This document shows positions 16,864 to 24,695 of a stretch of 59,858 nucleotides of DNA, one piece after another; within the stretch, counting starts at the first letter, position 1; each line of letters opens with the position of its first letter. Below the pieces are notes generated by a model. That model had not been told where the DNA came from. It worked only from the letters and a program-made list of their open reading frames with translations, and made no database searches. This stretch comes from Rikenellaceae bacterium (GTDB lineage: Bacteria > Bacteroidota > Bacteroidia > Bacteroidales > Rikenellaceae): the NCBI GenBank assembly GCA_017425655.1, contig JAFPAT010000063.1:1-59858 (forward strand), given 5' to 3'. The position numbers and the translations under genes were made by a program.

Positions 16864-18090
16864 TTATTTATAGAGCAAATACTTGTTCACCTTCTTCTTG
16901 AAAGCGTCAATGTCGCCATTCCAGATAGGAAGAATGTCCTCAACCAACCAACGCTCGCAGAACTTGGCGCGAATCTCGCCACGACCGCACACCTTGTCGA
17001 ACATCTTCAAACGCGAAGTAGTGGTGTCTGCAAATACATCGTGGTCGGGCCACAACTTGTGAGCCTCCTGCAAGAAGTAGAACTGCAACAGAGTCAGGGG
17101 CGCATTAACGGGATCAATGATGTGGATCTGTACACCGCGCAAGTTCTTGCCCTGCTGCGCGCCATAATAAGGCTTGTAATAAATCGGGCGGAATACAACA
17201 CCCTTCAAACCGATCTTGTTCAGATTCTCGGCCAGCACCTCTGGTTTATCGATCCACTCTGCTGCCAACAATTCGAAAGGCAGAGTGTAACCAACGCCGA
17301 TATTGAGCGAATAGAGCTCACCTGCGATACCGGTAGCGGGGTAGAACAGACAGCTCAATGCCTGCGGAACGTGGGGCGACGAGAGTACCCAGGGCAGACC
17401 TGTGTCCTCGAACGACATATTACGCTTCCAACCCTTCATCTTTACGACGGTCAGCTTGCAAGGCTTCTCCAAATAGTTCTCGTTGAGGAACTGAGCCAAC
17501 TCGCCCGAAGTCATACCGTGAACGTAGGGGATGGGGAACTGGCTAACGAACGAGTAGTAGCCGTCCTGTACCAAGCAACCCTCCATACGAACGCCACCCA
17601 GCGGGTTGGGGCGGTCGAGGATAACCATCTCGATATTGTTCTCGGCAGCAGCCTCCATTGCCTTACCCATAGTCGAGATGAAGGTATAAGAGCGCGAACC
17701 GATGTCCTGAATGTCATAAACCAGTGCATCCAGACCCTTCAACATCTCGGGTGTCGGCTTCGTGGTGCGACCATAGATGCTATAAACTTGTACGCCGGTA
17801 GTCGCATCAACATAATCCTCAACCTTTGCACCTGCGGTAATGTCGCCACGTACGCCATGCTCGGGGCTATACAGAGCCATTAGCTCTACGCCTTCGGCTT
17901 CGTTAAGAATGTCGATAGTTGATTTGAGATTGCGATCGACACCTGTGGGGTTGGTGATCAGACCGACCTTCTTACCTTTGAGCTGTGCAAATCCGTTGTC
18001 GCGCAGCACCTCGATACCGGTTTTAACCTGGGCTGTAGCGGTCGTAGCAACGGCAACGGCCAGGGTCAAAATAATTGATTTGATTTTCAT
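16864..18090 (-). CDS. namZ: Exo-beta-N-acetylmuramidase NamZ-like protein (DUF1343, GH171)
   Basis: 408 residues with a signal peptide (MKIKSIILTLAVAVATTATAQ). The DUF1343 signatures are GKKVGLITNPTGVD, LYSPEHGVRGD, IYGRTTKPTPEML, YDIQDIGSRSYTFISTM and ILDRPNPLGG. Characterised members from Bacillus and Tannerella release MurNAc from the non-reducing end of peptidoglycan fragments. The protein is probably periplasmic. It is the first gene of a minus-strand operon with GH9 and the deacetylase, and divergent from the NagX-like gene. A -7-like box (CAAATATA on the plus strand, 18143-18150) lies 52 bp upstream. The symbol is given by family resemblance; the exact substrate is untested. Confidence 0.85.
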   Translation of the reverse strand: MKIKSIILTLAVAVATTATAQVKTGIEVLRDNGFAQLKGKKVGLITNPTGVDRNLKSTIDILNEAEGVELMALYSPEHGVRGDITAGAKVEDYVDATTGVQVYSIYGRTTKPTPEMLKGLDALVYDIQDIGSRSYTFISTMGKAMEAAAENNIEMVILDRPNPLGGVRMEGCLVQDGYYSFVSQFPIPYVHGMTSGELAQFLNENYLEKPCKLTVVKMKGWKRNMSFEDTGLPWVLSSPHVPQALSCLFYPATGIAGELYSLNIGVGYTLPFELLAAEWIDKPEVLAENLNKIGLKGVVFRPIYYKPYYGAQQGKNLRGVQIHIIDPVNAPLTLLQFYFLQEAHKLWPDHDVFADTTTSRLKMFDKVCGRGEIRAKFCERWLVEDILPIWNGDIDAFKKKVNKYLLYK

Positions 18091-18202
18091 TGAAAAAATT
18101 GTTATAGGTTAATATTTACGTCTTCTCATTTTCCGGAGCATACAAATATAACTCTTTTTAACGAAATTATGCGAATTTTCACTCTAAATATTTCCAAGAA
18201 GC

Positions 18203-18222
18203 GTAAAATTTATTAATTTTAC
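18203..18222. repeat. Perfect inverted repeat in the namZ/nagX divergent region
   Basis: GTAAAATT-TATT-AATTTTAC is a perfect palindrome with 8-bp arms and a 4-base centre. It lies 40 bp before the NagX ATG and about 110 bp before the NamZ ATG. It could be an operator for a shared regulator, or chance in an AT-rich stretch. Confidence 0.5.
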
Positions 18223-18261
18223 ATTCCAGAAATGTGGCAAAATCAATATTAAATATTCTAT

Positions 18262-19614
18262 ATGGCACAAACTCAACAATTCAAACGATTCCTTTCGCTT
18301 GATATCTTGCGCGGTCTGACCGTCGCAGGTATGATTACGGTGAACAACCCCGGTAGCTGGGGTGAGCCTACATTTGCACCCCTGCGCCACGCAGCGTGGG
18401 ATGGTTGTACCCCGACCGACCTGGTCTTTCCTTTCTTCTTGTTCTGCGTTGGTGCGTCAATCTGGTTTGCTTATCGCAAGTCGAATCACGAACTGACCGC
18501 TCCTGCCGTTGGCAAGATTATTAAACGAGGATTGTTGATCTTCCTCGTTGGTCATCTGGTGAGCTACTATCCTTTTTATCGTTTCGGCGATATCGCTCCC
18601 GAGCAGATGTGGCTTGGTTGCCTCTGCTCGATCATCCAGATTTTGGGTCTTGGTTTGAGCATCGGCTCGATGGTGTGGTTCTCGAATCAGAAGCAGGCAG
18701 AAGAACTCGATCCCGATTACAAACGTCGTCGTGCAATCGCTTGGACACTGCTCGGAGTAGGTCTTTTGATGGCTATCGTGCCCTTCCCCTTACTGCTCGG
18801 AACGCCTCTTAAATCGTTGGCAAAGTGGCGCATACTTGGCGTTTTCCCCCGTATTGCTATCTGCTTTACCATTGGTGCATTGGTGGCTTTATGGCTCAAA
18901 ACTTATAAGAAGATTTCGATCGCTCTGGTTGTAATTCTTGCAGTTTATTGGATTGTGTCGGCTCTGTTTGGCGACTTTACACTCGAAGGTAATCTCGGTC
19001 GTACGATTGATTTGGCTGTTTTGGGCGACGCTCATATGTACCACGGTGAGGGTATTGCATTCGATCCCGAAGGTCTGTGGAGTACGCTGCCTGCTGTCGG
19101 CACCGTTCTGCTCGGTTATATGTCGGGTAAGTTGATGGGCGAGAGCACAGAGGATGTTAAGCGTAATATCCTTGTGCTGGCTGCTGTTGGAGGTTTGCTT
19201 ATTACGCTTGGCTTGATATTGAATCCCTACTTCCCGATCAATAAGAAACTCTGGTCGAGCAGCTACGTATTCTATGCTGGTGGTCTGGCAATGCAGGTTT
19301 GGGCACTGTTCGCATTCTTGATTGATGTCCGCAAGAAGACCAAGTGGACAACATTCTTCGCAGTATTCGGCTCTAATGCTCTGTTTACTTACTGCCTTTC
19401 GACCTTCTTTGTGAAGGTTTGGGGTCAGTCGTGGTTCAAAGTGCCTATCGATGGCGGCGAGCGTACGGTAACGGTATTCTCGGCTTGGTTCACCACATTG
19501 AAGGAGGTGCTGCCCGTCGAGTTTGCATCGTTGCTGACATCACTGTCGCTCGTTACTCTCTGCTGGCTGATTGCCCTGCCGCTATACAAACGTAAGATCT
19601 ATATTAAATTGTAA
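18262..19614 (+). CDS. NagX-like N-acetylglucosamine transmembrane acetyltransferase (DUF5009/HGSNAT family)
   Basis: 450 residues with about ten to eleven membrane segments. The N-terminus FLSLDILRGLTVAGMITVNNPG and the following LRHAAWDGCTPTDLVFPFFLF (His 43 is the candidate acetyl-accepting residue) match the family of human heparan-alpha-glucosaminide N-acetyltransferase and bacterial NagX. HGSNAT carries acetyl groups from cytosolic acetyl-CoA to terminal glucosamine on the far side of the membrane. Divergence from namZ and the next gene (a secreted hydrolase starting 6 bp after its stop) point to amino-sugar or cell-wall salvage. It could instead act as a transporter-like protein. Confidence 0.85.
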   Translation: MAQTQQFKRFLSLDILRGLTVAGMITVNNPGSWGEPTFAPLRHAAWDGCTPTDLVFPFFLFCVGASIWFAYRKSNHELTAPAVGKIIKRGLLIFLVGHLVSYYPFYRFGDIAPEQMWLGCLCSIIQILGLGLSIGSMVWFSNQKQAEELDPDYKRRRAIAWTLLGVGLLMAIVPFPLLLGTPLKSLAKWRILGVFPRIAICFTIGALVALWLKTYKKISIALVVILAVYWIVSALFGDFTLEGNLGRTIDLAVLGDAHMYHGEGIAFDPEGLWSTLPAVGTVLLGYMSGKLMGESTEDVKRNILVLAAVGGLLITLGLILNPYFPINKKLWSSSYVFYAGGLAMQVWALFAFLIDVRKKTKWTTFFAVFGSNALFTYCLSTFFVKVWGQSWFKVPIDGGERTVTVFSAWFTTLKEVLPVEFASLLTSLSLVTLCWLIALPLYKRKIYIKL

Positions 19615-19620
19615 TTGATT

Positions 19621-20925
19621 ATGAAACGCTTTTTATTACTTGCAGTTGCGCTGTTCGCCGCTGTTTCGGTCTCGGCGAATAAGGCTGACACGTTGAGCTA
19701 CGCCTCGGCCGAGAGTGTGGGTATGGATGGAAAATACCTGACCACTACGATCGACTCGTTGGTTGAGTATGCAATGACGCAACACGCTTTTCCCGGTTGT
19801 CAGATTCTGGTAGCTCGCCACGGTAAGATTGTTCATCACAAGAGCTATGGCCACCACACCTATCGTCGCTATCGTGCTGTTGAGAATGATCATATTTTCG
19901 ACCTCGCATCGTGCTCGAAGGTTATGGGTGCAACGATCGCAATGATGAAATTGGTTGAGGATGGATTGATCAGTCTTGATGAACCCTTCTCGAAGTCGTT
20001 CCCCTATTTCGTGGGTAGTAATAAGGAGGATGTTACTTTGCGTGAGTTTTTGGCTCATCAAGGCGGTCTGATCCCTTCGGTTAGTGTCTATAAGATTATG
20101 TTCGACGAGCAGGGTCGTCTGCGCGATGGCCTGTTTAGCTACACCCCGAGCGAGGAGTACCCGATTGAGGTCTATAAGAATATGTGGGCACGCAAGGATA
20201 TGCGCGAGATCGTCTATAAGGCAGTGGCTGATACGCCGCTGGGTCCGAAGAAGTTCCGTTACTCGTGTATGTCGTTCTTGTGCTATCCCTACGTAGTTGA
20301 GTCGCTGACGGGCAAGGGTTTCGAGGAGTTCCTCCGCGATACCTACTACGAGCCTCTGGGCGCTGACGCAATTATGCTCAACCCTGCACACAAGTACCCC
20401 AAGAATAAGATTCTGCCTACGGAGGTTGATACCGTCTATCGTAATGACTTGATTCATGGCTACGTTCACGATGAGTCGGCAGCAATGTTGGGTGGTGTGT
20501 CGGGTAACGCAGGTGTATTTGCCAATACCGAGAGTATGGCAAAGGTGCTCCAAATGTTGCTCAATGGCGGTACGTACGGTGGCAAGCGTTACTTGAAGCG
20601 TAAGACCATCGAGGAGTGGACTTCGTGCCAATATCCCGACAACCGTAACCGTCGTGGTTTGGGCTTCGATCGCCCGATTTTCAGTAACTCGCCCGAGTTG
20701 TCGTTTGATGACGCATATCCCGCACCGTCGGCAACGCAGAAGAGCTTTGGCCATTATGGTTTTACGGGAACGATGTTCTGGGTTGATCCTGCCGAGGATG
20801 TGATCTATATCTTCTTGACCAACCGCGTTTATCCCAACCGTTCGATTGACGCGCTGGGTCGTGAGAGCACCCGCACCAAGTGTCAAGAGGCAGTCTATGA
20901 GGCGATCCGCCGTTTTGAAAAATAG
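19621..20925 (+). CDS. Secreted serine hydrolase, beta-lactamase/penicillin-binding-protein (AmpC/AmpH-like) family
   Basis: 434 residues from the ATG at 19621, with a signal peptide (MKRFLLLAVALFAAVSVSA). The SxxK motif is Ser97-Cys-Ser-Lys100 in FDLASCSKVMG, and the third motif appears as FGHYGFTGT (HxG type). The second motif (YxN in classical enzymes) reads YSCMS, a departure. Family members are esterases, D-aminopeptidases or D,D-carboxypeptidases of the periplasm; some are fused to glycoside hydrolases in Bacteroidetes. It starts 6 bp after the NagX-like gene and a strong terminator follows, so the two form an operon. A role in trimming peptidoglycan peptides is plausible, not shown. 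Confidence 0.87.
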   Translation: MKRFLLLAVALFAAVSVSANKADTLSYASAESVGMDGKYLTTTIDSLVEYAMTQHAFPGCQILVARHGKIVHHKSYGHHTYRRYRAVENDHIFDLASCSKVMGATIAMMKLVEDGLISLDEPFSKSFPYFVGSNKEDVTLREFLAHQGGLIPSVSVYKIMFDEQGRLRDGLFSYTPSEEYPIEVYKNMWARKDMREIVYKAVADTPLGPKKFRYSCMSFLCYPYVVESLTGKGFEEFLRDTYYEPLGADAIMLNPAHKYPKNKILPTEVDTVYRNDLIHGYVHDESAAMLGGVSGNAGVFANTESMAKVLQMLLNGGTYGGKRYLKRKTIEEWTSCQYPDNRNRRGLGFDRPIFSNSPELSFDDAYPAPSATQKSFGHYGFTGTMFWVDPAEDVIYIFLTNRVYPNRSIDALGRESTRTKCQEAVYEAIRRFEK

Positions 20926-20940
20926 ACTATAAGTTGTAAC

Positions 20941-20980
20941 AAAAAATGTCGCGCCCGAGTTTCGAGCGCGACATTTTTTT
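20941..20980. terminator. Bidirectional terminator
   Basis: A perfect 10-bp stem (AATGTCGCGC / GCGCGACATT) is flanked by A6 on the left and T7 on the right. It lies between the convergent serine hydrolase and butyrate kinase genes. Confidence 0.88.
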
Positions 20981-21015
20981 ATTGCAGAAAATTCACTAAA
21001 TAATTGTGAATTGTT

Positions 21016-22089
21016 CTACTCGTATTTCATTGGAACGATCTCGCCGTCGAGAGCTGCCACTGCGTTGTAAGCCAGCGCCCCCAACTCATTCTCGCCAGCC
21101 TCGATCACAACGGGAGCGATGAACGAACACATCTTCGAGATGTAGTTGCAAACGTACTCGCTGTAAGCGATACCGCCCGTGAGGATAATCACCTCGGCCT
21201 TGCCTTCGAGTACAGCGGCCATTGCGCCGATCTGCTTGCCGACGGTGTAGCACATCGCATCGAGAATCAACTTCGCGTGCTCGTCGCCATTATTGATGCG
21301 GTCAAGCACTTCGAGAATCGACGCTGTACCCAGATGAGCGGTCAAGCCGCCCTTGCCGGCCAGCAACTTATCCAACTCTTTCGAGGTATATTTGCCCGAT
21401 TCGATCACATCTTTCCAACCGTCAGCTGGCAGCGTGCCCGAGCGCTCTGGAGCAATCGGACCCTCGCCCGACAATCCGTTGTTCACATCGACTGCACGAC
21501 CCAAACGGTGCGCGCCGACCGTGATACCTCCGCCCAAATGGGCAACGATCAGATTCATCTCTTCGTATTTCTTGCCAATCTTTGCAGCATAGCCACGAGC
21601 GATAGCCTTCTGGTTCAGTGCGTGCCAAATCGAACGGCGCTCAATGCCCGGCAGACCCGTAATTCGAGCCACAGGCTGCAACTCGTCGGTTACGCACGGA
21701 TCGGCGATAAAGGCCTTAACGCCAAACTTTTGTGCAATGCCCAATGCCAGCAGACCGCCCAAATTCGAGGCGTGGTGCATCGTCGGGTTCTTCAAATCGT
21801 GAATAATAGCCTCGGTAACCTCATATACGCCCGATTGCAGCGGTTTGAGCAGTCCGCCACGACCAATTACGGCATCGAGAGCAGTTAGTTCGATACCCTG
21901 CTTTGCGAGTTCGTCGAGAACTACCTTCAATCGGAAATCGTACTGATCGAAGACGGTTTCGTATGGAGCCAACTCCTCGCGCGAATGGCGTACGGTGATC
22001 TCGGTTACGGGCTCCAAATCACGATACAGACCGACCTTTGTCGAGGTCGAGCCGGGGTTGATGACTAAAATATTGTAGTTGTTACCCAT
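21016..22089 (-). CDS. buk: Butyrate kinase
   Basis: 357 residues from the ATG at 22089; the longer open frame upstream runs into the intergenic hairpin and is not coding. The ASKHA-fold acyl kinase start is ILVINPGSTSTKVGLYRD. Further motifs are IVAHLGGGITVGAHRLGRAVDVNNGLSG and ILTGGIAYSEYV. The enzyme converts butyryl phosphate (or a branched-chain acyl phosphate) and ADP into the acid and ATP. It is the last gene of ackA-ptb-buk, 103 bp after ptb with a terminator-like hairpin between them. DNVNNG-type signatures distinguish it from acetate kinase, which is encoded separately nearby. Confidence 0.93.
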   Translation of the reverse strand: MGNNYNILVINPGSTSTKVGLYRDLEPVTEITVRHSREELAPYETVFDQYDFRLKVVLDELAKQGIELTALDAVIGRGGLLKPLQSGVYEVTEAIIHDLKNPTMHHASNLGGLLALGIAQKFGVKAFIADPCVTDELQPVARITGLPGIERRSIWHALNQKAIARGYAAKIGKKYEEMNLIVAHLGGGITVGAHRLGRAVDVNNGLSGEGPIAPERSGTLPADGWKDVIESGKYTSKELDKLLAGKGGLTAHLGTASILEVLDRINNGDEHAKLILDAMCYTVGKQIGAMAAVLEGKAEVIILTGGIAYSEYVCNYISKMCSFIAPVVIEAGENELGALAYNAVAALDGEIVPMKYE

Positions 22090-22119
22090 AGTGTTGGTTA
22101 AGATTGGGATTGTGTGTAA

Positions 22120-22166
22120 GAAAAAGAGAATCCGAAGTTCGAAACCCATTGTTCGAGCTTCGGATT
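22120..22166 (-). terminator. Terminator-like hairpin between ptb and buk
   Basis: AATCCGAAG (22129-22137) pairs with CTTCGGATT (22158-22166); after one mismatch an inner TCGAA pairs with TTCGA, giving 14 bp around an 8-base loop. On the minus strand the hairpin is followed by CTCTTTTTCTT. It may attenuate buk relative to ptb, or buk may have its own start. Confidence 0.7.
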
Positions 22167-22192
22167 GCTCTCTGTTTGTGTTTGTTGTGATA

Positions 22193-23101
22193 CTACTTTG
22201 CCGACAAGCAAGCCAAAGCGATCGAGTAGAGCTTGGTCTTGCTCGAATCGCCACGCGAAGTCAGTACGCAGGGAACCTTGCTACCTGCAACCATTGCTGC
22301 CAACTCGCCACCACCGATGTTCGATGCCATCTTGAAGAAGACATTACCCGACTCGATGTTGGGGAAGAGCATACAATCTACCTCACCAGCGATTGCTGAA
22401 CCCTGAACCTTCTTGTGCTCTGCAATATGTTTGTACATCGCTACGTCCAACGACAGAGGACCGTCAACCTGTACATTACCCAACTGACCACGATCGCCCA
22501 TCTTTGCCAACAATGCAGCCTCGGTTGATGAGATTACGCTGGGGAGCAGCTGCTCGCTTGCCGAAATAACGGCTACCTTCGGGCATTTGATGCCGATTGC
22601 ATTAGCAACCTGCGCCATAAACTTAATCTGCTGCTGCTTCTGCTTGAAGTCGGGCAGGGGAATGATTGCTACGTCAGAGATAACGAGCAGACGAGGATAG
22701 CTGGGAAGATCAACAACGGTTACGTGGGTCAGGACACCCTTGGGAGGTACCAGACCATACTCCTTGTTGAGAATTGCACGCATATATTTGTCGGTCGAAA
22801 GCAGACCCTTCATAAGTACGTCGCCCTCACCCTCGGCAACCATCTTAACTGCGATGTTAGCAGCCTTAACGTCATTGCCTTCGTCGATAATGTTGAACTT
22901 ATTTACGTCGATACCCTCGGCAGCGCATACCTTTTCGATCTCCTCGCGGCTACCAACCAAAGTTGCCTCTACCAATTCGTTCTCGATAGCGTCGTTTACA
23001 GCCTCGATAGTGTGCGAATCCTGACCGTAAGCAACGATCAGACGTTTGCGACCGCGCGCTTTGGCAGCGGTAACGACATCTTCCAAATGTCTAATTTCCA
23101 T
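22193..23101 (-). CDS. ptb: Phosphate butyryltransferase (PTA/PTB family)
   Basis: 302 residues from the ATG at 23101 (MEIRHLEDVV). The PTA_PTB fold runs over the whole length: RLIVAYGQDSHTIEAVNDAI, LMKGLLSTDKYMRAILNKE, LLVISDVAI, VEGPLSLD-like VDGPLSLDVAMY, and DCMLFPNIESGNVFFKM near the C-terminus. Length fits Ptb rather than the longer Pta. The enzyme interconverts butyryl-CoA and butyryl phosphate, feeding Buk for ATP. It lies 13 bp after ackA and is surely cotranscribed with it. Isobutyryl or other short acyl-CoA substrates are possible; the sequence does not decide. Confidence 0.92.
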   Translation of the reverse strand: MEIRHLEDVVTAAKARGRKRLIVAYGQDSHTIEAVNDAIENELVEATLVGSREEIEKVCAAEGIDVNKFNIIDEGNDVKAANIAVKMVAEGEGDVLMKGLLSTDKYMRAILNKEYGLVPPKGVLTHVTVVDLPSYPRLLVISDVAIIPLPDFKQKQQQIKFMAQVANAIGIKCPKVAVISASEQLLPSVISSTEAALLAKMGDRGQLGNVQVDGPLSLDVAMYKHIAEHKKVQGSAIAGEVDCMLFPNIESGNVFFKMASNIGGGELAAMVAGSKVPCVLTSRGDSSKTKLYSIALACLSAK

Positions 23102-23114
23102 AGTTTTATAGTTT

Positions 23115-24323
23115 TTACAAATTCTTAACAATAGCGTAAGTATCCGAAGCAATTACCAACTCCTCGTTGGTCTCGGCAACAACTGCCTTCACACGCGAAT
23201 TGGGCTTCGAGAGCACCTTGCTCTGACCACGAACACCCTTGTTAGCCTCGTAATCAAACTCCAAGCCAAGGAACTCCATATCCTTGCAAACGTACTCGCG
23301 CAGATCATCCGAGTTCTCACCAACACCACCGGTGAATACGACCAGATCCAAACCGCCCATCTCGGCAGCGTATGCACCTACGAAACTTCTTACGCGGTTG
23401 TAGTAGAGGTCGCGACCTTCGATAGCGATCTGTACGCCGGCCTCGTAAGCCTGGTCGATGTCGCGCATATCGCTCGAAATGCCGGTCAGACCCTGAATGC
23501 CCGACTTCTTGTTGATGAATGCATCCATCTCATCGTAAGTCATATTCTCGTTACGTGCGATGTGGATCAACGCGCAGGGGTCAATCTGACCCGAACGGGT
23601 ACCCATACACAGACCATCGGCGGGAGTGAAGCCCATCGAGGTATTGAACGACTTGCCGAACTTAACAGCGGTAATCGAAGCACCGTTACCAACGTGGCAG
23701 GTTACGATACGCGACTTCTCAACGTCCAAACCAACCATTTCGGCTGCAACTTTTGCAACGTACTTGTGGCTGGTGCCGTGGAAACCATACTTGCGGATCT
23801 TCTCCTCGGTGTAGTACTTATAGGGAATAGCGTAGAGATAGTTGTGTGCGGGAATAGTCTGGTGGAAAGCGGTGTCGAAGGTGAAGACCTGCGGGACATT
23901 GGGCAGAATCTCGGCCATTGACAGCGCACCCTGCAAGTTTGCGGGGTTGTGCAGCGGAGCCATCTTGATACAGTCGCGAACCTTCTCGATAGCATCGGGA
24001 GTTACCAATGCGCTACCGTTGAAGTGCTCGCCACCGTGCGCTACACGATGACCAACAGCGTTGATCTCATCGTATGAGTTGATTACGCCGTGAACGGGAT
24101 CAATCAGTGCTTTGAGGATCAGATCGATACCTACGTTGTGATCAGCGATGGGCTGGTGGAGTTCGAGAGGCTCTTTGCCTACGGGTTTGTGTTTCAGGTC
24201 GCCTTCTGCCTGACCGATACGATCGACCAAACCTTTGGCCAACAATTTGTGATTTGCATCGTTCATATCGATCACCTGATATTTGATCGACGAACTGCCG
24301 CAATTCAATACGAGAATGTTCAT
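23115..24323 (-). CDS. ackA: Acetate kinase
   Basis: 402 residues from the ATG at 24323. Acyl-kinase motifs are ILVLNCGSSSIKYQV, the acetate kinase signature IRKYGFHGTSHKYV, VTCHVGNGASITAV, and VFTGGVGENSDDLREYV. It makes ATP and acetate from acetyl phosphate in fermentation. It heads the minus-strand operon with ptb and buk; a usual pta partner is not present in the window. Upstream a -7-like CAAATATA (plus-strand view, 24374-24381) is visible without a clear -33 box. Confidence 0.96.
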   Translation of the reverse strand: MNILVLNCGSSSIKYQVIDMNDANHKLLAKGLVDRIGQAEGDLKHKPVGKEPLELHQPIADHNVGIDLILKALIDPVHGVINSYDEINAVGHRVAHGGEHFNGSALVTPDAIEKVRDCIKMAPLHNPANLQGALSMAEILPNVPQVFTFDTAFHQTIPAHNYLYAIPYKYYTEEKIRKYGFHGTSHKYVAKVAAEMVGLDVEKSRIVTCHVGNGASITAVKFGKSFNTSMGFTPADGLCMGTRSGQIDPCALIHIARNENMTYDEMDAFINKKSGIQGLTGISSDMRDIDQAYEAGVQIAIEGRDLYYNRVRSFVGAYAAEMGGLDLVVFTGGVGENSDDLREYVCKDMEFLGLEFDYEANKGVRGQSKVLSKPNSRVKAVVAETNEELVIASDTYAIVKNL

Positions 24324-24596
24324 TGTCTTTTGAGATTTTATTTTGTTAATTTTTGAGTCCAAAATTCGGCACACAAATATAAACAATTTTTTGGTCTTTA
24401 CACCACTCGAGATTAAGAAAAACATCCGATTTCGGAAGATTTGGTAATAATTGCTTCCCTTTCGAATATTTTTTTTGAGTTCTGATTACGCTTTTTGTGC
24501 AGATGGGTTTGTGAAATATCAGCGTGAGCAGGGTAGCGCGACTGCGCATAATGTGTGCGTGTGTTGGACTGTCGGTCGATTTTTGTCGAAAAGTTC

Positions 24597-24627
24597 TTGC
24601 ACGAACGAATAAAAAGTTTTACCTTTG
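24597..24627 (+). promoter_or_regulatory. Promoter of the DUF349 gene
   Basis: CTTG (TTG at 24597-24599), a 20-bp spacer and TACCTTTG (24620-24627) fit the Bacteroidetes consensus. The remaining 24324-24596 stretch of the 372-bp gap holds the ackA upstream region and no gene that I can support. Confidence 0.65.
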
Positions 24628-24640
24628 CTTGTTAAACTGT

Positions 24641-24659
24641 GTTTAGACATTGTCTAAAC
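24641..24659. repeat. Perfect 19-bp palindrome just after the DUF349 promoter
   Basis: GTTTAGACA-T-TGTCTAAAC has 9-bp arms around one base. It begins about 14 bp after the -7 box, so it covers the first transcribed bases. It looks like a dimeric-repressor operator; its one-base centre makes an RNA hairpin less likely. Confidence 0.6.
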
Positions 24660-24695
24660 GACGTAACCTGATCACACTTAAACCTTTATTGAAGT

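Noticed and set aside
21016..22254. Longer butyrate kinase start at 22254
   Set aside because: The extra 55 residues translate the ptb-buk hairpin and part of ptb; the kinase motif begins right after the ATG at 22089.
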